From the NCBI GenBank assembly GCA_031841125.1, contig CM063107.1, positions 27,670,499-27,734,498 of the forward strand: 64,000 nt of DNA, given 5' to 3'. This DNA comes from Acanthococcus lagerstroemiae. Lineage: Eukaryota; Arthropoda; Insecta; Hemiptera; Eriococcidae. Both the position numbers and the translations under genes were made by a program. Every line of letters starts with the position of its first letter. Positions within the stretch are counted from its first letter, which is position 1. The notes under the pieces were generated by a model. That model was not told where the DNA came from and made no database searches. It was given only the letters and a program-made list of their open reading frames with translations. Of this stretch, positions 43,744 through 56,394 are shown in pieces.

Positions 43744-45258
43744 AAAGAGACTGAGCACCTGCTATGAAAAAAACGCAACCTATCAAACAACCGACTAGTG
43801 AAAGTTGTAGAGCAGCTAACACTGTATTTTACTATACCACATTTCAAGGCGCTAGCATTAATCTTTTGATGCGAAAACCACACGAAAAAAAGAGTACCTA
43901 CATGAATTTAGCTTGTCAACTAAAAAGATAAATAATAAAAATTAATAATTATTTTTATTCTTTAATCAACACAGTTTTTGTTCTTTTTTTTCTTTCTCTT
44001 TCTCCAAAATAACGTCCTTCCAGTGCTAAGGGGCATCGCTTAAAGTGGGCAATTAGGCCGTGCAATTTCTTTTCCTTTTCTTTTCTACCAAAAAAAAAAG
44101 TTTCAAAATTTTTTCTAGTTCCAAAAACATTGTTTCAAACAAAAAAAAGTATTTCAAAGTTCAAACATTGTACATCGATGACATCGGCCGATCGGCGGCC
44201 ACTGCAGGGCGCCGATTTCTTTATATGGCAGCGCACAGCTCATTCGAATAACGAGATAACGCATAAATCGATAAATACTTGAGCAATTTCGCAGTACATA
44301 TGTTAACAAGTGGTGGGCACTGCTGTGGTAACAAAATAATCTCGAGACACCGAGAACCCCCCCCCCCCTCCGATTATGCCCATAATAGACGGTATCTGCT
44401 ATCATGAAGTGTCCACAGTACCTATCTCATCATGATAGGTTATGTCAAAGTCATATAGATATCCAAGTTAGATGACTCTCCATTTCACAAATGTTAAACA
44501 TTGTATGTTACAATAATTTATCCCGATAGGAGCGCTGGCAATGTTCTACTGCCGTGAAATCAATGTAATCATTGAGAGCCCTAACAAGGTTTTGCGATAT
44601 CTCGATAATGGTCGAGTTTTATGAAAAAGTGAAAAAAAAACAAATTTATTTTACCTGTCATTTTCTATCAGGTAAGATCAGTTTCAACATTTTACCCACA
44701 AAAATTCCGAATTTACTCGCATTCGATGGGAAATTCCAAGGTGAACAAATTTAGTTCTTTCCAATTTTTCATCAAAATCGATAGTTTTCAAGCTAATCTG
44801 CAAAAACTTTAAAACGTCCATATAAGCGCAATGCAAACAAGGAGTTCAGCGATAGCAGCGCGCTGGCATGACGGCAAAACGCGGAAACGCGCCAGTCAAC
44901 TTGGTGTAGATCGACAATGGCATCGACTTATGACTTTTCACTTTTCACAAGCTCAAATGTCATATTAATGAAACTGAGAAAAAAGACCTAAATGTACCGT
45001 ACTTTTGGATCTTTTTCCATATCGTCTTAGAAACTTCCCAACATTAGCGCTCCATCTGGTGATTTCATTAATCCACAGTTATTTTAGCCGATATCTACTG
45101 CTTTCGTTCCTCCATGATGTTAATGTTCGACCAATTTGTGTGCATGCGTATTTACGTTTTTCCAGCTTATTCAGTTCGCTAATTTTATAATTATTTCATC
45201 GATTTAAAGATTCTTTATATGTATAAATTCATTTAGTGTTCCTGTTATTATATTATTA
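43744..45258. other. Upstream region of UBE2G1, unannotated
   Basis: No gene or element recognised. A short GC-rich patch (CATCGGCCGATCGGCGGCC) lies at about 44180-44200, and a C run at 44358-44369. The UBE2G1 promoter and 5' untranslated region should lie in the last several hundred bases, but no TATA or initiator is convincing. Confidence 0.4.
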
Positions 45259-48200
45259 ATGTCAGAACCACAATCTTCACTTTTATTACGGAAACAATTA
45301 GCAGGTAACGTTACCGAAGATTCAGTACTTAACGATTATAACTAGTATCAAATTTCGGTAACCTTGTGAACCATAGGCTTTTATTTGATTTAAAATGTTT
45401 GAAATACCCATTTCATGTCTTTTTAAAGCCCTAGAAGCACATCTACTGAAGGTTACTGAAGCAACTCTCATACTGCTGCTTCGAGTTAATGTTGGAAATG
45501 GGGTTAATTGTTCTGAAAACAGGCTTCATTTTGGAGCACATTAATTACAGATATATCAGAAATATTGACAATACTCGAATTGCTGCTACTTCTGTTCACT
45601 TTCTGTTAACATTTGATTTACTTCTATTTCTAGAATTGAATAAGAATCCTGTTGAAGGATTCTCTGCAGGATTAATAGATGACAATGACATATATAGATG
45701 GGAAGTTCTAATAATTGGCCCGCCAGATACGCTTTAGTAAGTGAAATCCGAACGAACGATTATATGATTAGCATACGAGATACTATGTACATTACTGTTA
45801 CCGTTTACTACGATAATAAATTCAGTTATCTTCACACTTCAACAACCATTAATGGATCGTGTTTTGCTTACAGTGAAGGCGGATTCTTCAAAGCACACTT
45901 ATATTTCCCTAAGGAATACCCGCTGAGACCGCCAAAAATGAAATTCGTAACTGAAATATGGCATCCAAATAGTATGTTCTTTGTTAATATCGTATCAAAT
46001 TTCAGAATGTCTGAATATGAAGGCTTATCAGTTTTGACATCATTGTTATATTTTTACTGAAAACTTGAATTACCTGATGGTTAATTTCCATTGTATGAGC
46101 TTCGTATTCGTAAACAGTGAAAAATCACAACAGTTTGAAGCTTGTAATAGCACCTGGGAACGAATCAGACGTTTTGAAAGTTGAATGACCGAACTAGCAG
46201 AGTACACTTCGGTTGTGATCTGGGTTATAAATTATTTCTCGTGTGTGAGTTTAATGTTGTACAAGTAGTGAAATGGTCAGAAAGATTGAATAGGATCAGA
46301 ACAGTAGCAGAGTTCTTCGTTCATGGTTCTCGTAAGCCACCAAAAACTATGGAATTAGTGAAATGAAGCCAGTTGTGCTGTATGTTTTGTTACACCCGTA
46401 AATTATGGTTTTGATTTGTTTATATGTTGGCTCGAAGGTTGAAGCTGAAATGAACAACAGTTGTACTGCGGAATTATTCTTCAAGTGGTGAGGTATCGCA
46501 TTGTATGTATCCTCTCGAATGAAGTGAGACTGAATAGATTTCTAATTCAGTTGTGTTGAATGTTTCTATTTTGAGCGGTTCATGTGGAAAACAACCAGTC
46601 AGTTTTGCAGTTATGCCCCAACATGATGGTTCATTTGAACAAGGCAACATCTGCCGGCCAACTCACGTTGACAGTTCACTCAGCTAAAGAGACTTACAGC
46701 GCTATTTGTCGGCGAAGTCGAAATTTCGAAACTGATTGTGGTTGTTTCTTAAATGAACCCTTCAATTGCATGATTGACACTGATGAGAGGTTTTGTTTTC
46801 TCGTGTAACCATTGCATTCCAAATGGAAAACGTAAACGCAGAGTAACAACTCAGTATATTGAAAATTAAACTCTAGCAAAACGTTTATACCGCTACAAAA
46901 TCATTGACAGTTCGTCAGTGCCTCAAATAACTTAAAATTCTTCATGGTTTCGCGAAAACTTACAAACATTTTAAATACTTATTACTGTGCTTCAGGTCCA
47001 TAGTGTCGGGGGTCGGATGGGGACATTCCTCCTCTCCTTCCCCTTTGAGGATCCTTAAGAAAAAGACTAATCTTTTTCGTTCTTGATCGTAAAATCTGCA
47101 TTTCTGCCCCGGGTTGTCCCTCCTCCCAGTAGAAAAGTGGTCATGCTACGGGCTTGCTAAGCTATGGTCAGAATTCAATTAATCTAGTAACATTTTTATA
47201 CAGCTTTCACAACTTCGGTTACTTATAGAAATTGCTGTAAGAAAGATTTATGGCTGCCTTTGTTTTGTTTATGTCAAAATACGGAACTCCGCTTGGCTCT
47301 TACATATCGGTGAAGTCCTTTTTAGTCAAACCTTGCTTTTCCACAAATTCGAACAAAATTGAATCCATCTACGTAATTGCTAATGCTGGGAAAGAATCGA
47401 TGGATTGAAAACTCGTTCATTGTTGTGTGACTGAAAAGATGGGAGTCGTGTGAGTTCGTTCTGCAGTAAACGGGATCTCAGTGATTGATGTAAGAAAGCT
47501 TAGTAGTTATAAACTAGTGGTTGTTGAATGTAATAAAGGCAGGCATTCATAAACTGATTTCACCTTTCTATAACGCATGATGATGAATAAGTAAGAAACG
47601 ACGTAGCTTTTGTGTTGAGCAGAATTAACGAATGAATGATGATCAGTTATAAATCCATTATTATGTGTAAAGCATATTCGATTCAATCGGAAGAGTTTAC
47701 GTTTGAAGAGTTTATTCTATCAGTTGATTTTTAAACATTAAATAACACTAATAGTTGATTAATGGATGATGGATTAAATTATTAATTAGACATACGATCG
47801 AAAAGGTCGTGATCTAAGATCATTAGATTTTTGACCTGAATGATTGTGACCTGGTACCTAATCTCTAGGTGTTCTGAGATCATCCAAGATGAAAAATATC
47901 ACAAGAAACTAGGGGAAATCGTGATCTAGAGATTGAATTGATTATAAGATCATGATCGTGGGGGTCTCTATCTAGTACCTTATTCCCAGATAATGTGGAA
48001 TCATAAAAATATCACAAAAATGGGAGGAAATCGTGATCAAAGATTAGAGCAGAGTATAAAATCATGATCTTAGCCTATTTCTGCGAATGTATTTGGCCAT
48101 TCATCAGGATATATGTTAACATATTCTATTCCAATGCAAGCTGGGCTTATACTGTTCCACTGATCTTTAATAAACTTATTCTATTTTACAGTTGATAGAA

Positions 48201-48451
48201 GCGGAGATGTTTGTATTTCAATTTTGCATGAACCCGGTGACGATAAATACGGTTATGAGAAGGCCAGCGAAAGGTGGCTACCCGTACATACCGTTGAAAC
48301 TATCCTAATATCTGTGATCTCGATGCTCGCTGACCCAAACGACGAAAGTCCTGCCAACGTAGATGCTGCGAAAGAATGGAGAGAAAATTATCAAGAATTC
48401 AAACGAAAAGTCGCTCGCTGCGTACGAAAAAGTCAAGAAGATTGTTTGTAG
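45259..48451 (+). CDS. UBE2G1: Ubiquitin-conjugating enzyme E2 G1 (four exons)
   Basis: The enzyme takes ubiquitin from E1 as a thioester and, with RING-type E3 ligases, builds chains (mainly Lys48) on cytosolic or ER-associated substrates. Exons: 45259-45304, 45634-45736, 45874-45971, 48192-48451 (TAG 48449-48451). All introns start GT and end AG, and phases join cleanly to 168 codons, against about 170 in animal UBE2G1. The protein starts MSEPQSSLLLRKQLAELNKN. Landmarks are VEGFSAGLIDDNDIYRWEVL (22-41), FPKEYPLRPPKMKF, the HPN motif (80-82), catalytic Cys90 in GDVCISILHE, and the acidic loop (DDKYGYEKASERW) just after it. No key residue is missing. Intron 3 is 2220 bp. AATAAA at 48669-48674 may be the polyadenylation signal. 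It is the only clearly intact host gene in the window. Confidence 0.97.
47800..48070. repeat. Degenerate two-copy repeat in UBE2G1 intron 3
   Basis: A block of about 115-120 bp (GTGATCTAAGATCA or GTGATCTAGAGATT, then TAGTACCT/GGTACCTA, then AATATCACAA and GGGGAAATCGTGATC) occurs twice in tandem with many differences. The motif GATCATGATC-like is palindromic. No function is evident. Confidence 0.55.
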
Positions 48452-49319
48452 CTAATTATTTTCTGTACATAAACCCGATCACAAAATAATCTTAAACAAA
48501 ATAATTAACAATGAAAGTATTCAAAACGTTAAACAGGTTGGTGTTTATTTTTTTTATGCTTTCGTTTTTTAATTTAGAACTTTTCTCCTTTAGCTATATA
48601 TCAGGTGATAGGAAGGTGTTACTGGGACATTTTGTTGGAATGATTCTTAGGTCGATTGATCGAAAACAAATAAAACTAAAAATTTAGCTCCCCCTTTTGG
48701 AATGAGGTGCTTTAATATTGTTTGGTATGTTGTGATGACAGGACGGGGAGGAATAATTCATTGTTTCCAAATCTGCAATTGCTGAAGTGATTTTCAATTA
48801 ACAGAGAGGTGATCCGACCCGAAAAGTTCGTTCATAACCTAATAAATGACTCGACAGGAAATATTTGAAAAAAAATTTCGTATAAGGATTACACGAGGGT
48901 TTCTAAATGGGGCTGTTTTGCGGGTGTACTAATGAAATGATGTTATTTACTCAGTGTTAATTAAATGAATGTCACGTATTTCACGATAACTTGTATTTAA
49001 TTTTTTGATTCGTCGAAACCATTTTTGAGGAATTTTTTTAGGTCTTTTCCCACATAAACATTTAGGTTAGTATTTCTAGTGTGTTGATTGTGTTTTTATT
49101 GAGTTTCCGAGTTTGTTTTCGGGGCAATATTAACTTTACCCTCGGCCCAGAAGGCTACACAAGGGTCACAAGTTCTATTAGTGGGTATCAGTGATATCAA
49201 ACATGAGTTTTCTAAAGTCGCTGAGTCCATTTTCGGAATCGTTTCCTCTGTAGTTGGTACCTAGAAGGCTCCATAGGGAACTATACCCTTGGCCTATGTA
49301 TTCAACTTTCAATATTTCA
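48452..49319. other. UBE2G1 3' flank
   Basis: Contains the probable 3' untranslated region, with AATAAA at 48669-48674 as a candidate polyadenylation signal. Nothing else recognised. Confidence 0.5.
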
Positions 49320-49760
49320 GGTTTTAATCTCCTGTAGAGCCTTCTGGTTAGAGGTTACATCTAAAATGCTCTCAGAAATGAACTCGGCAACTTGAAAAGT
49401 TATCAATTTATTGGAAGCTACGAACCCTAATTTTCATATTTTAACTTCTTTTATATTCTTCGAAAATAAGGACGCGTCTAAAAATACCTCAAAAAAGTGT
49501 TCAGTGAGTCTGAAAACCATATACACGTTTATTTGATTAATATTGAGTCGAGAACATAATTTCATTAGTAGACACCCAGCCGCCCGATTGTAGAGCCTAC
49601 TTCACCCCTACTCGAAATTTTTTTCAAAAAAGCCTAGTTGAGAACAAATATCACTCTTTTTGAAGAACTATGTTTCAAAGAAAATTTCAGTTTTTAGTAG
49701 GAATCCTGTCTTAAACTTCAGTGTTCAAATCCTTTGCGCAACGGTTTAAACTTTTTTTTT
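49320..49760. repeat. Dispersed repeat D, diverged copy
   Basis: A diverged copy of 35690-36175 in the same orientation: AAAAAGTGTTCAGTGAGTC, TTTGATTAATATTGAG, CATTTCATTAGTAGA, TCTTAAACTTCAGTG. Termini are not defined. Confidence 0.55.
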
Positions 49761-52324
49761 TGTTGTCAAGTTTTTGCGCCAAAATCCAAAATTCACCATT
49801 TTTTGTGGGAGTGACAATGTAAAAAAGAAGAAAAAAGGTAATAGAAGTGCCATCCTGATGTACTCGATTCTCTGAAAAAGGGATTTTGAAACAAAATTTA
49901 ATTCTCTAAGGCTTCCTAATTGAAAACGTTGGTATTAATAATGATAAACCCGCGAAATTAATAACTTTTAGAACTGCAAATCTTCAAGATTGTGACTTCT
50001 AGTATGTTGATATTGAATCTAAGAAATTGTGCTTCCTCAGCCGATAGTAATATAGTGAGCTGTCGTAATCATAATAGTGTATCTTCAAAATTATTAACTC
50101 TTGTAATAATAATCATAAACCCCGGCAATGATGACTGTGAATTATAAAAATTGAAGATCTCAGAATGTACACTGGCGATATTTTGAATCTTAGAGATTGA
50201 AGTAGAAACAGCAACAAGCTCTTCGACTCTCCCTCTTTTTGTGATCACAATTTTATTTTTGAATTCAGGATGTCGCATAGCAATTCAGTGGCTCGCTGGA
50301 TTGAAGGCAACTTCTACATGTTGTTATGTAGAATTTCCCCTGTTCCAGAGAACCACTTAATTATCACTTGTCACTCTCGCTGTATGGAATTCGCCTGTAT
50401 TGATGATGCCACCCAGACACGCAGCTTACTCGCATGACCTTTATTTAAATGTACAAATTATATAATTACATCCAGGATATTAAAATTCGAGAAATTGTTT
50501 TGGAATCGGCCCCGGTGCCAGCTTCTTCAATGGGAGTAAATTTCCTGGTTTTGACTTTTTGAGACAGAAACACGAATGTGCCAGCGAAGCGAGCAACATT
50601 TTCTCAGTTTTCAGGATAATTTCTCTTGGAAATTTATTTTCGGTGGTTGGGGGCGAGGGAATTATCCTCCAAATCCATTCCCTTAAACTCGATAATGCTC
50701 GTTACCCTTTGCTTGAACACTGTTGAAAATAATTGAAATTTGTCATATTTTTTCGACTCTAGTTACACCTAACCTGAAATGTCTCAAATTCTGTACTTAC
50801 GAAACATTGTTTCCCTTCTCATTTCTAACCCTGTGAATGAGTTCGAGGTGTAAGAAATAGAGAATGAAGCCTTGAATTCCATTTCGGTCTACACTTGGGT
50901 GTACAATTTGAATTTCGTTTTGAATATTACCTTTTTGATCATTTTTGCATTGTGAATCGATCCAACCATGGGATGAATTTAAACGTGTTTTACATTTACA
51001 TTAAATTTTAGTTGAAGTGTGTTAGGTGAGGAAATATTGAGACACTATATTGAATAATATACAACATTTATATCCTTGCTACATTAGTACTTTTCATTTC
51101 TCGGTCGGATATCTCGAGTGCTGATTTCTCTGGAACGTGTTTAGAACTTACTAATTTTTGAACTGAAAGAACGGTAACTTGAAATGGGGCAATTCTTTCG
51201 ACAAGCTGTCTGTTTACAAGGTTGAAAGTCGAATTAAATTTGAAGGTGTGGTATTCAGCCTCTCTCCTACAATTTGAAAATGTCGAAGCTAAGAAATTCA
51301 AAGTGAATGCGGAAAAACACAGCATAAAAAATGTAATTACGTTGGATCGCGCATTGCAGCGAATTAGGAAGACATTCTCGAAACCGATTTGGATTTTTTT
51401 TTCCTTCTGCTTGATTCATTGACTCTCTCTTGTGTTGTAGACTGAGGTGATCCACTCTCCGTTCGAACCAATTACTGTACAATACCGTCGAGTAAGAAGA
51501 TAAGAGTTTCAAGATTGAAAATGGAAATTATAATTATTAAGGTATTTAATTAGAAAATTTTCGTTTATTTCGCTGTTGTATTTATCAAAATTTACGCCTT
51601 CGAGCCCCGTATTTAGCATTATGTCGCTGGCATACAAATGAAATTAAAATAAGTGTACGTCATGTTACTTTCGTATTCGCGGAATAAATTTTAAAACGTA
51701 TATTCGAATTTAACTGTATCTTCGTGTATTTACAAATTTTCAAATTTTGTTCGTCGACTTTTTTTATACTATTATCGGTAAATAAATTTTTCACTTTTTA
51801 ATTTCGTTTTCTTGGCGGGGTCAAACTCAGGCGTATTTGATAGCATGATAAAACATGAATTTACTCATCTTGGTGACCATAACTGTACAAATGGAATGCC
51901 GAAATTGCAATTTCACAAACGGACCGTTGTGATCGACTAACGCGAATACTAGAGTGTTCATTGTTTCAGAGTTTTGGAAATTGGACAGACAATCCCTGAG
52001 GATCTTTTCTTTATACTCCAAAACTACTACTTAATTTTTTTCAGATTTTTTGAAAAATTAACAAGGCTCCCATTGGCCTAGAAAATTCCATTTGATGTAC
52101 CTACTAAGGGTGTTTTCAGGAATATTACCCAAGAAGGCACCCGCCAAGAACTATGGCTCCCGTACTACATATATGTCTCAGAAGTAGATGATGCAATTCA
52201 AAAAGTTCTATGGCTAAGCTATAATTTAAAAAAAATTATTTTCCACTCAAAAATTTTAGTTTTTGAGATAAAATCTTTTCTTCTGTTCGATTCTTTGTAC
52301 TAATTATGAATAAGTTGTTTTTAT
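49761..52324. other. Unannotated AT-rich DNA
   Basis: Several short opposite-strand frames (for example 51068-51325 and 51267-51512) overlap each other and resemble no known protein. No mobile element signature was found. Confidence 0.4.
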
Positions 52325-52535
52325 ATTCCTTAGGGACGCCCACCCACCCGCTGGAGGGACGATATTGTGGATCATTTTGGGATCTTACGGCACAGAAATG
52401 GAAAAGGTTGGTGGAAACCTATGCTTGGAACTGGGTGAACTCGGCAACGCAGTGACTTAGGTACCTCTGTGCCGCGGACTCGAGTCCAGAAAAGGTGTCA
52501 ATATAATGTAAATATAAAATAAAATATATACTCCT
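52325..52535 (+). mobile_element. LINE 3' end fragment (plus strand)
   Basis: The plus strand reads RGRPPTRWRDDI, the phrase typical of the very C-terminus of RTE/CR1-like LINE proteins. After a frameshift it continues QKWKRLVETYAWNWVNSAT. It ends in an A/T-rich tail (AATATAAAATAAAATATATA). It is strongly 5'-truncated. Confidence 0.65.
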
Positions 52536-52543
52536 TAGTCTTT

Positions 52544-53386
52544 TTACTAGTAGGTTGCATCTCTCCACTTTTTTCTCTCTTGTGCTAATTTTTCCATTTC
52601 TGAGAAATATTTACACTTTGTATCCTTCGCATTATCTGCTCTTCATAAGCTCATTCATTGCCTCCATTCCCTCTAGCAGTAATAACAATATCCCTGGATG
52701 TTTTATACTATGTCTAACTCTTCTCCTTTATGATTATATTCCAAATTTCTCTTTTCCTTCTCATTGGCCTCAGTACTTCCTCTTTCCTGATCTTTTCTGT
52801 CCATTTATTTTTCAACATTCTCTGATAACACCACATTCCAAAAGCCTCTATTCTTTTTCTCCCTTGTCTTCCTATTGTCCAGGTCTTACATCCATACAAT
52901 GCTACACTCCAAATATACGTTCGAAGAAATCTCAGTTTTAGTTTTAAATCTCTATTTGCCCTGAACATGTCTTCTTCTTTTTCTTTTTTTTTTTGGGGGG
53001 GGGGGGACTCTCTTAGCTTGTTCCGTTCTCCTTTGTATTTCTACTTCTTCCATTTTGTGTTATCAAACAACCTAGGTATTCAAATTCCTTCACCTCCTTT
53101 ATTTGTTCACCTCGTATTTCCATTTATATTGAATTTTGTTTTCACTTATTGATTACCATCACTTCTGTTTTATTTATTTACCTACCTATTTATTTTTTTC
53201 ATTTCATATTTTACTTTCAATTTTTCATCTAATTCTAGTGTTTTCTTTTTTAGTTCTTCTTTACTTCTTTCCACTATTGCGAAATGTCATCTGCAAACCT
53301 TATCATTCTACCGTCTTCCCTTGTATTACCAAGCCTGATATCCTTTCATTCGTTTCTTCAATTACGTTTTCTATAAATCGGTTAAA
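52544..53386 (-). mobile_element. RTE-like LINE fragment
   Basis: Minus strand, from about 53380 down: NRFIENVIEETNERI, then RFADDI near 53280 (the RT catalytic box), EVKEFEYLG-type remnants near 53080, a G-rich interruption at about 52996-53006, and then FLRTYIWSVALYGCKTWTIG with MWCYQRMLKNKWTEKIRKEE (52714-52968). It is the same family as 40480-43500 and is inactivated by frameshifts. The 3' end near 52544 matches 39945-40030. Confidence 0.78.
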
Positions 53387-53942
53387 CAGAAGGGGAGAGG
53401 GGGGCTCTTTGCAACAGGGGCACATTGCAACAGCCTCCAGCCAGGAAGATACAAATGCAACTGCTGTAATTTGAGTGACGTCATGTTATTACTTACTCAT
53501 AACCTTACTATTGGACTGCCTAGCGATTTCTAATCCCGTTTTGTTTTTGCTGTGCGAACGTTATCGTACGGGGGGGGGGGGAGAAAGCAGTTTTTTGTTT
53601 AGCGTGAATTGTTGTATAGAGGGCCATAAAGAGAAGATTTCCGCAAAGTAAATACGTCAGTTGATAGCTATTACACTAAGAATGAAAGTAAACTTGAGTT
53701 GGAATCGAAGATTTAAGTATCCAGTTACTGAGAAATTTAGCTTCAAGTAAAAATTAAGCCCATGGGGTAAGTTGCAACGCATATGAGGCGGAAGGATGAC
53801 AATTGAACAAAACACTACCTACTAATTCTACCTGGAATACTTACTTCTTTTTCGAATTTGAGTTGCCATACGTGTTGTCTCGTGTCAGTATTACAGTATC
53901 TATGCGTTACTTTTTGAAAGTTGTGTTGCAACTTACCCCACT
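53387..53942. mobile_element. Possible pogo-like MITE with TTGCAAC repeats
   Basis: Starts AGAAGGGGAGAGGGGGGC near TTTGCAACAGGGGCACATTG and ends GTTGCAACTTACCCCACT. An inner inverted pair, GGGGTAAGTTGCAAC (about 53764) and GTTGCAACTTACCCC (about 53926), can fold. The end pattern recalls the pogo-like element at 22062-25402. It interrupts the LINE at 53387. Exact ends and TA flanks are not confirmed. Confidence 0.45.
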
Positions 53943-54137
53943 AAAGCCTAGTTCACACGACGCTGGTACAAGAAACGCAAGCTAGTAAGTGCGTGAACCA
54001 GTTTCGTGTGAATAGAGAACCAGCATGAAGTTTACCAGCTTACCAGCCTAGCATGGAAGTTGAAAATTTTCAACTTTTGAGCTGGTAAGCTGTTTTGGCT
54101 CTTATCAGTAACTTGACGCGCTCCGTCTGAACATAAA
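53943..54137. other. Unannotated DNA before the gap
   Basis: Contains loosely repeated AGCTGGTAAGCT/ACCAGCTTACCAGC phrases near 54037-54092 that can form short hairpins. No gene. Confidence 0.35.
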
Positions 54138-54637
54138 NNNNNNNNNNNNNNNNNNNNNNNNNNNNNNNNNNNNNNNNNNNNNNNNNNNNNNNNNNNNNNN
54201 NNNNNNNNNNNNNNNNNNNNNNNNNNNNNNNNNNNNNNNNNNNNNNNNNNNNNNNNNNNNNNNNNNNNNNNNNNNNNNNNNNNNNNNNNNNNNNNNNNNN
54301 NNNNNNNNNNNNNNNNNNNNNNNNNNNNNNNNNNNNNNNNNNNNNNNNNNNNNNNNNNNNNNNNNNNNNNNNNNNNNNNNNNNNNNNNNNNNNNNNNNNN
54401 NNNNNNNNNNNNNNNNNNNNNNNNNNNNNNNNNNNNNNNNNNNNNNNNNNNNNNNNNNNNNNNNNNNNNNNNNNNNNNNNNNNNNNNNNNNNNNNNNNNN
54501 NNNNNNNNNNNNNNNNNNNNNNNNNNNNNNNNNNNNNNNNNNNNNNNNNNNNNNNNNNNNNNNNNNNNNNNNNNNNNNNNNNNNNNNNNNNNNNNNNNNN
54601 NNNNNNNNNNNNNNNNNNNNNNNNNNNNNNNNNNNNN
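54138..54637. other. Assembly gap, exactly 500 N
   Basis: A run of exactly 500 N is a conventional scaffold spacer, so the true distance and even adjacency of the two sides are unknown. Any open frame crossing it is artificial. Confidence 0.98.
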
Positions 54638-55199
54638 TGCGGCCTACAATAGACTTCTACGAGGCCGAAACGAAGTAATTTTGTGAGGCCATCAAGCAAG
54701 GGCGATGGCCCGAAGACGTAGACAAGTGTTATGCTAAAAAGCCCTCGAGGTTACAAATCGTACCTCTGGCACAGGACTTGAAGCAGTTGTCCACAATACC
54801 ACCCATTTGCGAAGCTACTAAGCTACTAGTCTATCAGGGCCTCGAACTCCTAACGCAGTTGGAAAAACGTTACCTACTGAAAATCATATAAAATAACGGC
54901 GCAATAATAATACCTACAGACCTACACAAATTGCAATAAAATACTATAACAAGAACGGGAAGGCATCAAACTATTAACGTTACAGTTGCTGGAGCGGGGA
55001 GAAAAGGTGTTATACTAGAGTGTCTACCCGTCTCTCAAGTCTCCCGGAAATACCCCCCATTCTGAAAAAAATTCTCCCAAAGGTCCAACATTTTCATAAT
55101 ACCCCCTCTGCTCTTTGCTGTTATTGAGCGTGAACGTTGTTGTAGAAGTATTTGTTGAGATAGCTGGAGTAGTAGGTTCACTTAAGGGTAACTCGGGGG
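54638..55199. other. Unannotated start of right arm
   Basis: Mirror of 38516-39108, nothing recognised. Confidence 0.5.
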
Positions 55200-56334
55200 T
55201 TTCTAGGCGGATCGAGGGAGAAGAAGAGAAAAATGTACGTGAACGTCATCATGTCTGTTCTCCTATACGGGGCGCCATAGTATTTGCTGACGCCATCAAG
55301 ATACCCTACAGGAGAGCGGAGATGGCAAAGATTCAGTGAAAAGCCGCGATGATGTGCGTCGTACTATTTCTTCGGAGGCAGTAGACGTGTTAGCGTGTAT
55401 ACCACCGATGAAACTCAAGATCGGGGAAACAGCGGATGTACATGATGCAAAAAAAAAGAGCAAAGACAAAACGGGAGGCACTTCGGATCAAGCAGGACTT
55501 CCAGCAGTCCACACTTCGTCTGTGGAAGGAAACATTCTCCCAGTCCACCGAGGGCAAGTGGACTTGAGCGCTGCTACGTGACCCCGATCAGTGCTGGACA
55601 CTGGGCAGGCAAGTCCCATGGAGAACTGAACTTCCATCTGACCCAAATCCTGAGTGGTCATGGATGCTTCGGACGTACTTACATCGGATGGCGATAGCGG
55701 TGGAGGACAACCCCTGGTACACCCTGTTCGAGTATGAGACCTGAGAGCAGAAGAGGCGCGGTATGATAATAGCGATCGATCCCGCCGGCAACACGAGTGA
55801 TAGCGACGGCGTGATCGACTGTCTCGCACATTTCGGAAACGCTGAGGAGTAGAAGCAGATGGAACCGAATATCGGTCTCTGTCTCGACTATTATGAGGAC
55901 GAAGATGGAGACGGAATGGTCGAGACAGAGGGCCAATAAAGCTCGGCCCACATTCGACACAACAACTCTGTACTATCTTGAAGTTACTGCAGTGCTGCGG
56001 ACCCCTCTCTCCGGTTGGGTTCACTCTGCCATCACCACCTTCCTGTACCAAGACAAGGAGGTGAGAGGTGAAGGAAGGAAGCGCGTCCGGCTGTGGTACA
56101 CCCGAATTCGAGATGAATGCTGGGTGAGCGTTGCCTTGGTCAGCAGAGGGTGTCCCATAGTGGATTTGGCAGTACAGAGTGAATCCGAAGCGGAGAGGTG
56201 AATGGTGGGCCGGGCCAGCCTCAAGAAATTACCCTGGTCACTGATGCGATACTCGAAAGGGTAGTTTCGGGGCCGGGGTGTGGTATCTAGGAGAAGCCAA
56301 TTTGGCACGCGTGCATCGCCATACGACCTACCAA
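55200..56334 (+). mobile_element. R1/Jockey-group LINE, 3' half (right arm)
   Basis: Mirror of 37395-38515, read on the plus strand: VIMSVLLYGAP near 55250, RTISSEAVDVLACIPPMKL near 55370, SHGELNFHLTQILSGHGCFG near 55620-55680, EDNPWYTLFE near 55710, EVRGEGRKRVRLWYTRIRD near 56070, then the tail ACTGATGCGATACTCGAAAG (56239) ending at CATACGACCTACCA. A TGA after KIQ and later frameshifts inactivate it. It differs from the left copy by several small indels and substitutions. Confidence 0.82.
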
Positions 56335-56394
56335 TGGAACTCGGGGTTTCCTGCCGCTACATATATAGTTTCTTCTTCAGCCCCCTCCCCCCAA

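Noticed and set aside
45698..46060. A 120-codon plus-strand frame overlapping UBE2G1.
   Set aside because: It reads through intron 2 and exon 3. The spliced gene model with clean phases is clearly better.
52555..53474. Plus-strand frames rich in Phe, Ser and Leu at 52555-52941 and 53136-53474.
   Set aside because: They are antisense to an RTE-like LINE on the minus strand.
54070..54699. A 209-codon minus-strand open frame.
   Set aside because: It crosses the 500-N gap, so most of its length is unknown sequence and it is not a gene.
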